DNA of 64,000 nucleotides from Bathymodiolus brooksi (taxonomy: Eukaryota > Mollusca > Bivalvia > Mytilida > Modiolidae). The stretch is taken from positions 93,490,233 to 93,554,232 of the forward strand of contig OY804588.1 of NCBI GenBank assembly GCA_963680875.1. The letters are read 5' to 3'. The position numbers were made by a program, and so were the translations under genes. This document shows, piece after piece, positions 47,366 to 60,600 of the stretch (position 1 is its first letter; each line of letters opens with the position of its first letter). The notes under the pieces were generated by a model. It worked only from the letters and a program-made list of their open reading frames with translations, searched no databases and was not told the origin of the DNA.

Positions 47366-49030
47366 ATGACGTCTCTAAAACGGCGCACACACAACTCTAT
47401 ATTTAGCGCAAGTGCAGTACACAACAAATCTGGCTGATCCATGTGTCTCCCGCTGTGAAATTATCGTGACGACCGAGTGTAATCAAACAAAACACCGGCA
47501 TATAACGTATTTTTAAAGTCCTTAAAATAAAAATTTCCCCTCAGTTATAAATAAATATTCTGTAACTAAGTATTTGTTTATCATTTGTTTTGAAAATTTA
47601 CATTTGGGGATCCCCAGTACGCACACAAACGATACATTCCATTGATATCTGTCCGCCATGAATAACCGGAAAATGCACTAACCTTCATGTTTTCCTACGT
47701 ATACCATAGCCAGAAATGATGGGTACTTTGCTCATTTGCATATCTAAGATGGCGACGCCGGGACGTCTGCAATTTTCATATGATCTATATAGACGATATC
47801 ATTCATAATTGCATGTGTGTCATTTTCTGAACTTAAACATGATACATTGAATCAAGCTGAATTAAATGAAATAAAAATTAATGAAAACAATTAAATATTC
47901 GAGGTTCCTGGACTAAATGAAAATCCGAGGCGACGAACCCTTTTTTGGCCTTAAGAGTCTATGCAAAAATGTCTGAAATACATGAAACTGGTGGCGTGTG
48001 ACACAAAATTTAACAATGAATGACATTTGGCGACATATTTTCTGAAATTAATTTAGATTCCTCAATAATATATGTAATTATATTAACTAACCTTATATTT
48101 CTAGCTTCTAAACTCGGGGTTCCCACATTAAATATAAAATGAGCATTTTTGCATGATCGCGATATCAAAGACATGTCTAAAATCGTTACAAAACAAAAAT
48201 ATTTGAATTTTGACAGAAAAAAAAACTTTGCGGAAATAAACAATAACTTTTAATTTTCGAATCATTGACGGACACATTGAATTTCCGTACTATAGGCTAT
48301 TTTTTGACAAATCTAATAAACGATCCATCAAGCTTGAAACTGCAGTCAGGTGATCAAAATCTAATTTAAATATGATGAATATTTATGAGGAAATTACCCT
48401 CAATTTCTGGATATGCATTGATAACTGGACGGTGATGTAATTAAGTTACTGATATTTTCTAATTTGATGGCATTTTAAATTTTGCAACTCAAACAAGTAA
48501 AATGCTCACAAAATCGTAAAATAAATCAGTAACCAGCTCGTGTCAATCAGCGTCCCTTGTAAACAACGTCACAGGATGACGATATATTACAAAAGTCAAA
48601 GTCGATAGATGGTTGTCTTAAGTATTTATTCCGGAATTTGTTTTTATGTCAACAATACAAGCTTTTTTTTCCATTGACATTTATTATTTTATTTCATATC
48701 TAACAATAATTACAACTGTTCAAGTGTTCGATATTATGTTTGACATCTCCGCTCCGCCATCTTGTTAGCGCACGAAATGATGAACGAATGAACTTTTTTT
48801 TAAATATTTTTACGCAGGAATTGTTCAATCGAATCTATATTGGAAAATACACAATAAATATGTTTTTCATGTTAACATCCATATCTTTGTTTTAAAATAT
48901 CTCGTTCAAATACAAATAATTCAAAATCAATTCCAAAATTTCCGAAGGAGGTAAATGGAACAGCCACCAAATGCCGTGTGTATACAGTTCACGAATGTTT
49001 AAAAAATACCGTATTTGTCCTATTAGAATC
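47366..49030. other. No gene recognised
   Basis: AT-rich sequence. The segment at about 47703-47757 (CCAGAAATGATGGGTACTTT...CTCATTTGCATAT) has an inverted counterpart at about 51968-52016, which may mark the ends of a larger element. Nothing coding was found. Confidence 0.5.
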
Positions 49031-49206
49031 GAAATAATTCATGGCAGGCATAGAGTTGTGCAAATTTACACATGGGCTGGGCCTTAATATTCGAATTTTA
49101 CCCTTCTTAGATTTTACCCCTCGCTTTCGCTCGGGGTAAAATTCGAATATTAAGGCCCAGCCCATGTGTAAATTTGCACAACTCTATGCCTGCCATGAAT
49201 TATTTC
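49031..49206. repeat. Foldback / near-perfect palindrome 5
   Basis: 73-bp arms, apparently identical, begin GAAATAATTCATGGCAGGCA and end with TGCCTGCCATGAATTATTTC. The loop of about 30 bp has CCTCGCTTTCGCTC. Perfect arms of this length imply recent origin or gene conversion. Confidence 0.92.
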
Positions 49207-49572
49207 TTAAATATGAACATGCAATCAGCTTCATCAATTTGGTCAAATTTATTATCAAATGCCACGGTCAATATCATCGAAATTGTTCGTAATTGCGTCC
49301 GGTGAGGCTAACGTGTACGGATCATCGTATTATTGAAATTTTAGGACTTCGTCCTTCAAACAGGTTGCTTGTCTCATAAAGGACGAAGTCCTTCTAACGG
49401 TGAGCTCTCCGATTTTTCCTTCTATATTGATAGCCAAAAATCTGCCCACCGGAAGTTTAAAAAATAGATCAATTGATAATTTAGAAACGCAAAAGAAATC
49501 TATTTCAATAAAAAATTCCCAATTCTTTGATTATTTACTCTATGCAAAATCGAAATAAACTTTTATTAAAAT

Positions 49573-49800
49573 AGATATGTGAACGTAAATGAATGAATGC
49601 TCTTTCAATTTTAACAGTTGTCATTAAATATTTTACACTAGAAAGGTTATTATGATGTTCGAAATTGTGTCTGGATCTAGGTCACAGAGTGACTAGAACG
49701 GGGTCATGAAAATCTGTTCCAAGTTAAAACCCGTAACAATGCATTGAATAATATATGGGCTATGATTCAAAAGGAATATTGGTGTTTAATCTGAAATATG
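49573..49800. repeat. Duplicated block X, partial copy 3
   Basis: Matches the last 230 bp of block X (from ATAGATATGTGAACGTAAAT to GTGTTTAATCTGAAATATGA). It continues into the hairpin-bearing block also seen at 46140-46340 and 49207-49395. Confidence 0.8.
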
Positions 49801-50014
49801 AACATGCAATCAGCTTCATCAATTTGGTCAAATTTATAAATTATTATCAAATGCCACGGTCAATATCATCGAAATTGTTCGTAATTGCGTCCGGTGGCGG
49901 TGTCCCGTGAGGCTAACGTGTACGGATCATCGTATTATTGAAATTTTAGGACTTAGTCCTTCAAACAGGTTGCCTGTCTCATATTATTAAAGGACGAAGT
50001 TCTTCTAGCGGCTA

Positions 50015-50830
50015 TACGATTTTTGGTAATAAGTCATACTCCTATATTGATAGCCAAATATTTGTTCACCGGAAGCACGAAATTATAGAACAAGTGGTAT
50101 TTAAAAACAAAATAAAAATTATTTCAATAAGAATTCGCAAATCTGTAACCATTTCAATTCTTCTCAATTGAAATAAACTTAAAAAAAAAGAAAATTCTAA
50201 TATCAAAATCGTGTGCTACAAGAAATGATCGTTTCATGTTTACAGTGATGGATGACGTCATTTTCTAGTGTGTATTTCGTCTGCTTCGGAGAGGAAAGAA
50301 ACATGAATAAATGTGCATCCACTTCTTGGTCATCCTGTCTCTGAAAACTTTGTGAGCTGGTGTCAAACATTGAAGAACAGCTCCGCATCGTTTTTATGTA
50401 TACAGGAAACCTATTTCATCTCCACGATCTCGCAATTTGAAAGTGATTAAAAAAATGTGTACATTTGAAGTGCATTTGTGTATGATGTCTGGACAACTGA
50501 TTTTGTCAGGTAAGCCTTTTAGCACATTTTCCATGGCAAGGTTAAAATATTGCAATTGTGTCTGACCCTCACTCCCCTTTCCAATACCACCAAGGATCCT
50601 ACTATATAAATCCTTGCTACCATGCATGTCATTCATTTTTCTCTCTCCAAGTCTCTCACCATTTTCCCTCCATGATCTGTGATTGGAATGGAGTATTTTT
50701 TTTTTATTCTCGTGACCCTTCATTTATGACTCTTATTGATTCACCGTTATTTGTGAAATTCTCAAAAATGGCAAATTTTAATTTCCGTGAATCGTGATTT
50801 GGATTTTTTTTTAATTTTCTGAGATTCGTG
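50015..50830. repeat. Duplicated block Z, copy 1
   Basis: About 815 bp, from the ATTTTTGGTAATAAGTCATA region to the GATTCGTGACCAGAAAAA end. Repeated at 52205-53035 with few changes. On the minus strand both copies keep open a 61-codon stretch (50388-50203, 52586-52401) beginning MRSCSSMFDTSSQSFQRQDD, and a longer adjoining stretch ending RDRGDEIGFLYT is open in copy 1 but broken in copy 2. I do not recognise either product. Confidence 0.85.
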
Positions 50831-52204
50831 ACCAGAAAAAATAGATCAATTGATATTTAGAAATGCAAAAGAAATACATTTCAATGGAAAATTCCCAATT
50901 CTTTAATTATTTACTCTATGCAAAATCGAAATAAACTTGAAATAAAATTCTAATAAAAAAATCATAGCTAGAAATCATAGGTACTTTTGCTCAGCAATAT
51001 TCATTAGCCAAATCGCGTCATATATGACGTCAGCAAATAAACGTTGAACCAAATTCGGAAGACGCTGATCAATGAACGCTGATGAAAACTCGTATCTATT
51101 TTTGTTTATAATATTTTATCACAGTTTTGATCACATAAATAACTTCATAATTATTTGCGATCGTATCAAAATTAATTATCATCATAGTTTCATTAGGAAT
51201 CCGATGATGTGTCACAGTGTAAAAGATAGAACATATATTTAATGCACTGCCCCCCCCCCCCTTTTTTTTTTTCACGATCTAAATCAATATTAAACTGATG
51301 TGTCTATCATTTATATTAAACTATACACGTCAATAAGAATGATTCATCTTGATGCTGAAGAACTTTATATATCAGCAGTATTGTTACCAATTGTATTATA
51401 GTTACTTGTTCTGTTGTTTTGTCGAAATAAAAAAATACCCTTGTGGAGCCTTTTTTTAATTGTTTATTTACATTTACAATAGAATGCGGTGCTTACTCAA
51501 ATAATGCTATGTCTAACAGAAACAGTTTTACGAAATAGTAGATTTTTGCGTGAACCCTATTAAACCTCTACTAGAAAGGTAAAACACCTTGAAACCCTCT
51601 TTTAAATTATCGTGGGAACCTTTAATTTTTCAGCAACATATTTATCGAAGAAAGATTCATCAACAATGTTACCGGAACTGACCGAATTTGTCCCGGCAAC
51701 TAGAATGGGGACTGTAAGAAAAGTGCTTTTAGGTCTTAAAATCCGTGCAGAATGCATTTTTTTCACTTCTTCTCAATGCCTTTGAATGGCGCTTACGCTT
51801 CAAAATTTGAAACTGGGTGGGAACCTTGAGTTTCAATGGTACATCTGTAATATTTTGAGATATTGCTCAAACCGGTGCAGTTTGATTGTATATCCCTGAA
51901 AATTGTCCGGCTCATTCTAACAGAAAGTTTCCCGTTCAACTATGTTAAAATCCAAATTCTCTTTGAGCCGCCATTTTGAATATGCAAATGAGCAAATCAC
52001 CTATCCTTTCTGGCTATGTCTCTTTCTACGAAACTCTCGACGGAAGAGCGGCGTAGGTAAAATGAACGGAACAGTCATAACAAATCGGCTACAAAATTCA
52101 TTCAAAATAAAAGATAATAACGTGTACGGATCATCGTATTATTGAAATTTTAGGACTTCGTCCTTCAAACAGGTTACCTGTCTCATATTAAAGGGCGAAT
52201 CCCT

Positions 52205-53035
52205 TCTAACGGATATGCGATTTTTGGTAATAAGTCATACGCCTATATTGATAGCCAAATATCTGTTCACCGGAAGCATGAAATTATAGAACAAAGTGGT
52301 ATCTAAAAACAAAATAAAAATTATTTCATTAAGAAATTCGCAAATCTGTAACCATTTCAATTCTTCTCAATTGAAATAAACTTAAAGGAAAATTCTAATA
52401 TCAAAATCGTGTGCTACAAGAAATGATCGTTTCATGTTTACAGTGATGGATGACGTCATTTTCTAGTGTGTATTTCGTCTGCTTCGGAGAGGAAAGAAAC
52501 ATGAATAAATGTGCATCCACTTCTTGGTCATCCTGTCTCTGAAAACTTTGTGAGCTGGTGTCAAACATTGAAGAACAGCTCCGCATCGTTTTTATGTATA
52601 CAGGAAACCTATTTCATCTCCACGATCTCGCAATTTGAAAGTGATTAAAAAAATGTGTACATTTGAAGTGCATTTGTGTATGATTTCTGGACAACTGATT
52701 TTGTCAGGTAAGCCTTTTAACACATTTTCCATGGCAAGGTTAAAAATATTGCAATTGCGTCTGATCCTCACTCCCCTTTCCAATACCACCAAGGATCCTA
52801 CTATATAAATCCTTGCTACCACGCATGGCATGCATTTTTTCTCTCTCGAGTCTCTCACCATTTTCCCCCCATGATCTGTGATTGGAATGGAGTATTTTTT
52901 TTTTATTCTCGTGACCCTTCATTTATGTCTCTTATTGATTCACCGTTATTTGTAAAATTCTCAAAAATGGCAAATTTTAATTTCCGTGAATCGTGATTTG
53001 GATTCTTTTTATTTTCTGAGATTCGTGACCAAAAA
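52205..53035. repeat. Duplicated block Z, copy 2
   Basis: Direct repeat of 50015-50830. Ends at a T-tract of about 27 bases (53048-53074), which may mark an insertion border. Confidence 0.85.
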
Positions 53036-53043
53036 CTCCCTCC

Positions 53044-53075
<32 letters not shown>

Positions 53076-53697
53076 GTTTTCGTCTATGGAAAATGTGTTC
53101 AAAATACATGTAGATGTAAATTTACAAATATATTTTTCTTCAATTTACATCTGTATTTTAGGAGGCATTTGCCTCTCATGCCTCCCTCTTAATTGTCATT
53201 ATCATCAAATAGGCTTCTCCCTTAAACAGGTTGTGCCTGTCTCATATTATATCTAATACCCACCTTTAAATTTATCAGCAGCATAAAACAGCCAGGAATG
53301 TTATCAACATATCGAATTTATTATGTTTTTTAAGTTGAACTTATTGAGCAAATGCATAAGACATTAATATTAAGAAAATGGTCTGTTTATCAGTAAACAC
53401 AGCCATATTTAGCAGAGATAAGACAATGCTTACCAGAAATTATAACATGTTTAACAGGAATACTAAAATATTAAATTGTGCTTATTTACAGGAATGTCTT
53501 ATTTTCCTATTTGGTATATCTTGCAGTTATATTTACCAAGACCTCGCTGAAACAATAGCCATATCCTTTCTACATAGCTCTACACATTTAGATCAGATGT
53601 CTACAGAATTGGAAGCTCTCTATTTTTCTTTACTATCTACACATAAACTAATAATAAGAAGAATAATACATTGCCTGGTAAAGGCAAAGATCAGTAT

Positions 53698-54070
53698 GAT
53701 TGATTCAATGCCAAACATAGATAAGATTCAGATCATTGTGATTGATTCAATGCCAAGCATAGATAAGATTCAGATCATTGTGATTGATTCAATGCCAAGC
53801 ATAGATAAGATTCAGATCATTGTGATTGATTTAATTCCAAACATAGACAAGATTCAGATAATTGTGATTGATTCAATTCCAAACATAGACAAGATTCAGA
53901 TCATTGTGATTGACTAAATTCCAAACATAGACAAGATTCAGATCATTGTGATTGACTAAACTCCAAACATAGACAAGATTCAGATCATTGTGATTGATTC
54001 AATTCCAAACATAGACAAGATTCAGATCATTGTGATCGATTCAATTCCAAACATAGACAAGATTCGGATC
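53698..54070. repeat. 42-bp minisatellite
   Basis: About 8.9 units of 42 bp containing GATTGATTCAATGCC, AACATAGATAAGATTCAG and ATCATTGT. The first three units share ATGCC; later ones have ATTCC, so the array expanded in two steps. The unit is 14 codons and extends an open stretch from 53378, which I do not regard as a gene. Confidence 0.9.
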
Positions 54071-54525
54071 AAGAAGATCACATTAATTAAATTCAAACAC
54101 GAACACAAGACAGACAAAGACCCTTACGTGTAACAACTAGCAAGAATTGCGTTAACGTGGATTGTCAACGAATGGGCGCTGGTCAAAAAAAAAAAAGAAA
54201 AAAGGCACGGCTAACTAAATAATACAAGACACTTTAATAAAACAAATGAATGGAACGTCTGGTTTTACCACACAAACGCACACGTGTGGGTTTAGATATA
54301 AACGGCAGCAGGTATACATGCATGAACATATAATAAGAATTGTGATGAAATATATTTCGCAAATAATCGGTTTGTGGAGCACACAAAGGGCGTGGTTTTA
54401 ATTCTGGTTTTCTTCTCCATTATATATGTGATGAAATGTCACCTTCTGAATGTTATTTCATGTATGTTGGAAGACTTCTAGATGGCTTTTACTATTTGAT
54501 GGTATTTCTTATAGAGTGTTCACAA

Positions 54526-54633
54526 CTAGCTTGAATTACTACTGGTATCATATAGAGTCAGTGCTTGAATAATTGTTGGGTCTTTTTTAGATCCCTCTAT
54601 AAATTCCTCAAACGATAATTTGTCATCTTTATT
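54526..54633 (-). CDS. NCS1: NCS1 last coding exon (EF-hand 4 and C-terminus)
   Basis: Acceptor TTTTTTCAG on the minus strand, then [19 protein letters not shown] and [16 protein letters not shown], with stop TAG at 54526-54528. 36 codons including the stop. The EF-4 loop has D at position 6 instead of G, as in some frequenins. Confidence 0.95.
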   Translation of the reverse strand, partial: NKDDKLSFEEFIEGSKKDPTIIQALTLYDTSSNSS

Positions 54634-57600
54634 CTGAAAAAAGACCATACAATATTTGCTTAGAAACATTATAATTCATGCAATATACATTTCGAGTTTT
54701 TACTGCTATCAAGAAGGGGGTTATGATCCCATTAACCCCGTTTAATCCCGTCACCTCTTCGTGTCTGTCCCCAGCCAATACGTGTATCTCCAAAGTCAAA
54801 TGTCGTGGTCGTTTATTATTATCAATGAGTTGAGGTGATAAGTGGTTGTTCGTTTTGTTGATATTGGTGGAATTGTTAATATTTAATGCTTATACTTTCT
54901 ATTCCGTAATTTTGTAAATGAGAATTCTTTCTTTTCATAAAAGAAGGAGTTAAGATATGACCATACTAAAAAAGGAAAATATCTATTCATAAGCGACCTG
55001 TTATAAAGGTATCTAAAATCAATTCAACTGATTTAAGCGGACTATATTTCACCTCTTTCAACACAGTTGTTAACATTCTGTCGTAGCATCCAGTCTCAAT
55101 CCAACTTTTTTGCGATTATTTAATTTCTTCGTATTATTTTTATGCATATTATTTTCAATTAGTTTTCTATCCGGTTTGTGATTTTTGTCTTTTTGCACCT
55201 CAGGATAATATCTAGACTCATTTCTAAACCTTTCTCAAAAGAAATCGGGACAGGAGATCCACATGAGCATGTGATCGAGTATCCTCTTATATATATTATC
55301 AAAGGAGATGTATGTTATAATCAGAATTGGGAACATGTTTATCACTATACTCTACTACAGTAACCGAGTATGAAAAAACTGTCTTAATTCTTTTACTAAT
55401 TTCTTTACGGTGTCCAACAATAACTAATGATTCCCGCCACACACTGCACTTACTATCAGGTATATGCACTTAACGAAAAAGAATTGTTTGAATTTGGTGT
55501 GTAAGTGCACTCGAACCGTTAACTGGTCTGCGTTGCACAAACCTTAATCAAATTTGAGTTTAATTTTAAAACTTAACGTAACGCTTAAAATTACTCGAAA
55601 TGTACAAGAAATTAACTTTTATTGAAGGTTTTGGTGTTTAACGCCACTTTCAACAATATTTCAGTTATTTCGTGGCAGTCAGTTTTATTGGTTCGAGGAA
55701 ACCTGGAGTAACCAGAGAAATCCATCGAACTGCCGCAAGTCACTGACAAACTTTATCACATAATGTTGTATCAAGTACACCTCGCCTGAGCGGGATTCGA
55801 ACTCACAACGTTAATGGAGATAGGCACTCATTGCATATACGTAGTTAAATCCAACTATCATATGACAACGACGGCTCCTATTTCAGGTTAATTTGAGACT
55901 TAAATTGAAATGAGGTCTGTGCAACCTGGTTGTTTTCCTTGTGGGCCTAGTGCAGTATAATACTACCATTATGTCCTTCATGAAAACTAATATCCATAAT
56001 TATCAAATTTAGAAAGAGTTATTTCCCTTAGCGCATCGAACTTTGTGAAATAACTCCTTCTTAATTTAATAATTATGGATATTAACTGTTCATGAAGGCA
56101 ATAATTGTATATTATCACATACCTTATCCATAATATCAAATATTTTATTGACCCTCTTCTCGGGGGTGTTTTCTTCTTCTGGTAGTTTTACTTTACTTCC
56201 CTACAATGTAAAAACAAATCTTGAAATTCTTCTTAAAGATGAACTACTCAGTTAGGTATACAAGTAACTTAGGGACACGACATCCAATATTTAAGACATA
56301 CTCTTATAACCTTACAACAATCCTGAATATCCACAATATTAGTCCAGTGTCTTAAAATATAAAGTTCATGTGTATGAGGCTTAATAATTAGGACAAAGTC
56401 GAGGTACACATAGCCTTTCACTAGTGAATACACGTACACCTTTACATCTCAAAACACTGCATTCATATTGTGTTTATCCTGCAGAAAAATGACGTGACTC
56501 CATAGACGTTTATATTTTGAATTAAATAATAAAATTATACAATTATATGTTTGGTCCTTTTGATATTTTACGGGGAAATGAACTGGATTTACAACTAGTT
56601 TCCCAAAGCTCAACAGGTAACATGTGACAGGGGTACCAGAAAAGCTATATTTCGGTCAGTGACAGTATACCAAATATTTATCCAATCAATACAATTTCAC
56701 TATTCAAACAGTACAAGTACAGAATACATGAATATTAATGACATAACATATATCTTTGCTTCTAGTTTACAATGACAATATGCTGAAGGTCGATTTCTAC
56801 AGAAAATTCACAAGAGTCAGTGTTATCAAATTCAATATGTCTATTGTAAAATGTCTCAAGGGGGATTTACACTGCTAATAATTTATATAATTTACGACAG
56901 TTGAAATGGATTGTGAGAAACAATGGGCATAGGGTGTTATATTTCACCTTAGACCATTGTATCGGACTAATGCACGTACCAAAGTAGGTATCACAGTCAT
57001 GACTCACAGTTCTGTTTCCAACAAATTGTGTTTCAAAATGAGAAAGATATTATTTATATTTCTTCTTTTGTTGTTGGGTAGAAAGGGAGGTAACTTGAAG
57101 GTTAACTGACACTAAAATTGAATCTCTCCTATTCTTACAGCATGTTTAACCAAATGTTTAGTTTTCTTCATATTTTTAATCACCACGGCGGTTTAATTTC
57201 TACATGATAATTCCCGTAAATTTTCTGTGGAAGTTATCTTGAATTAAAATGATGCTTAGCGTTTTATGTCATATGAGAAACAGGTGCTACCTAAGTGTCC
57301 GTGGATTACGATGTTTCTCTCTATAGTTAAAATACTTTTCAAATTTTAATTATTTCGAGTGGAGAAATACCGTTAGCCACTTGTAGTATTAGGATAATTA
57401 ACATATCATCATAACATGTACAGAATCGTGATCTCCACAAGCGATACAAAACATTTTAACCACAGGAACTTGTGGATAGGACCCTCCCTCCTTTTTCTTG
57501 AACATCGATTATTTTCGATGTAAACAACATTTTGCAACTCTCTATGTATCACTGGATGACATATATACAATAAATACAAGCAAACAGTAGTTTCTATCCA

Positions 57601-60600
57601 TACCTGGTTTCTGACATGTATATAAGAGAGAAGGTAAGTCACTCTTCTTTGTTTACATTGGGGTACCTGTTGTGCATTCATCTTTTATTTAGTGAATAAA
57701 AAAGGTCTACCTGTCTGGAAATTGGCTTATTCCTTCTCTGTATATATTATCCTCCATGAAAACACACATCAATATTTATTTACAGCAGCTGACAACTCTC
57801 CATGGAACATTTTCCACTCGCGATTTACGATTTTCAGACGACATTTTTGAAAACTCGAATTAAAGCTACAGAAGTGTCGATATTAGCGACATCTGCTGGT
57901 CATTTGAAATAGTGATGATACGGTAAAACGCGAGAGTTCCGGGTAAAAAGTTCGGGATTTTTGGCGCAAAATTTAATTTTACCCGGAACTCTCGCGTTTT
58001 ACCGTATCGCCAATATTTCAAATGACCAGCAGATGTCGCTAATATTGACACTTCCGTAGCTTTAATTCGAGTTTGAAAATCGCAAATCGCGAGTGGAAAA
58101 TCCTCCATGGAGAGTTGTCAGCTGCTGTAAATAAATATTGATGTATGTTTTCAGGGAGAATAATATATACAGAGAAGGAATAAGCCAATTTCCAGACAGG
58201 TAGACCTTTTTTATTCACTAAATAAAAGATGAATGCACAACAGGTACCCCAATGTAAACAAAGAAGAGTGACTTACCTTCTCTCTTATATACATGTCAGA
58301 AATCCGGTATGGATAGAAACTACTGTTTGGTTGTATTTATTGTATATATGTCATCCAATGATACATAGAGAGTTGCAAAATGTTGTTTACATGAAAAAAA
58401 ATCGATGTTCAAGAAAAAGAGGGGAGGGTCCGGTCTACAAGTACCTGTGATTTTAACTACAAAAAATCACAAGAAACCATTCACAATAAACAACAAACGT
58501 ACTATTATCAAATATATAAATATATATACAATGTATACAATATTAGTGCAGTGTCTTAAAATACAAAGGATTTATTACTTGGACAAAGGCGATATTTATT
58601 TAGCCTTTTCCAAGTTGAGTGCCGAGTGCACATGCACTGTATATAAATTGATATAATAAACACAGTAATTAAAGGCATACAGTCGCTCAAATTGATTTTT
58701 TTTGCTTATATTAAAAGTTGCCAATATTCGATGTTTTATACTAATTGCAGATGAAATGTTTCATTATATCATACGTAAATAGCCTAGAACGAATGAAATA
58801 CGTCGCTTTTTGATTTCCTTGTATCCATTAAATAATTCAATGTTGACCCGTACAATATTCATATATTCCGTGACCTACAAAGTAAAGATATTCGGTAAAG
58901 CGCTTGCGCATGTGCAAAATTGTTTGCGTAAGGAAAAGCACATGTATGGCACAAACAAAAATATTGACGGATTCTACACGAAAACGACACAAATATGAGG
59001 ATTTCGTGTAAAGAAAAAAAAGAGTGTTATACCGACCTACTCTATTTTTCAACACGTATACGGTAAGCATAATTTAGTAACTTTTTACCGCCGAATCGTA
59101 TTTTGACAGTAGAATTGCATCGTCGTTTGTTATATTATTCTTTTTTTTTTCAGGAGAAAACGCTAGGTGATATCTCTTTTAAATTAGAGACTAAAATAAT
59201 GAACTTCATGACTGGGTTTTTTTTTCGAAAAAAATATAATCAAGGCAACTCAAGTGTTGTCAATAATATGCAATATAATTTGTTTACAATTTTCCCATTA
59301 TCAGGCCCCTTTGCAGAGTTTGGGTTTGTTTTTATTGATTACATCACGTATTTCAGATTTTAAGTGTCATTCTTACTAAACAGGGGCGGGTCCAGGGGGA
59401 GGGGGCGCACCCGGCGCGCGCCCCCTCTAAAATTGGAAAAAATATGATTTTTTGGCGTAAAATCGTGATTTTTCACACGAAATACCCCAAAAATGTTCGC
59501 GCCTCCCTCCGCTTGGCGCATTTTTTTTAAATGCGCCCCCTATCTTGAAATCCTGGATCCGCCCCTGCTAAATACCATTATATAATATTAACTGATTATC
59601 CCAGATCCAATTTCATATATATATTTCTTAAATTATATTAATTATAGCGAATTTACATGAAAAGCATGCTTCCTGGTTATTCATAGTAGTTATCAGTGTC
59701 CGGCAAACTTCGGAAAATCAAACGATTTATAATTAGGTGTGTTAATGGCGATTTTACCAACAGACATTCGAATTTTTTTCACTAATTACGACATTATAGC
59801 ATATTTTTTTAAACCTGGCTTCTTGTTCAGAACATTTTATTGGTATAAAACATCGAATATTGGTAACTTTTAATATAAACCAAAAAAAATCAATTTGAGC
59901 GATTGTATGCCTTTAACAAATGATGAAATAAAAATATCTTTACCGAATTCCAAACAAATTATGCAACCATAATATCCTATCATGTTTATTATTAAATAAT
60001 ATTGAACAATTTAGAGGCAAAACTCGATTATTTACCTCAAAAAATACTGATAGAAACACAATAGATTGAATATACACACGGTATATACAACATGCAGAGG
60101 TATATATATATATATACATGTATATATATTTGTGGATTATCATGGTATGTGGTTTATATGGAGAAAAAGACACACCTTCAAACCAGATGCACGAAACCAA
60201 TAGGACCAAACCAGTAAATATTAAGTTATTGTAGAGTCATTGATATCTATTTTAGTGAATGGGTAGTAAGCGCAGTTTTCACACATTTCTCTGACATTTC
60301 TATGTTAAATATCTACTTCCGTTTGTACTTAATTCCATGGATTATTATGCACAAATTAAAAGCATTTATTTGGTATTAAAAAAAATGAAAAAAAAAAATA
60401 CCGCACTGTCAGAACAATTCCAAAATCCAATAGCAAAACTGTAAAATCCGACAGAAAATGGATACCCTTAGAATCTTAGCTCAATGTCCTAGATTGGTAC
60501 TGGCACTTCAATGTGGAGGGGCTAAACTATTTCCATTGAACCAAAATCAAATAAAACAACGAATTCATAGTGCAAGACTAATGTTGATACATTCGCTTTG

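Noticed and set aside
53378..53917. A 179-codon open frame with IDSMPNIDKIQ repeats
   Set aside because: Half of it is a 42-bp minisatellite whose length is a multiple of three; the first half has no recognisable motif.
57409..58450. A mirrored 73-90-codon frame as a duplicated gene
   Set aside because: The two copies are open because the arms are nearly identical; there is no family match or splice context. Kept only as a note on the inverted repeat.
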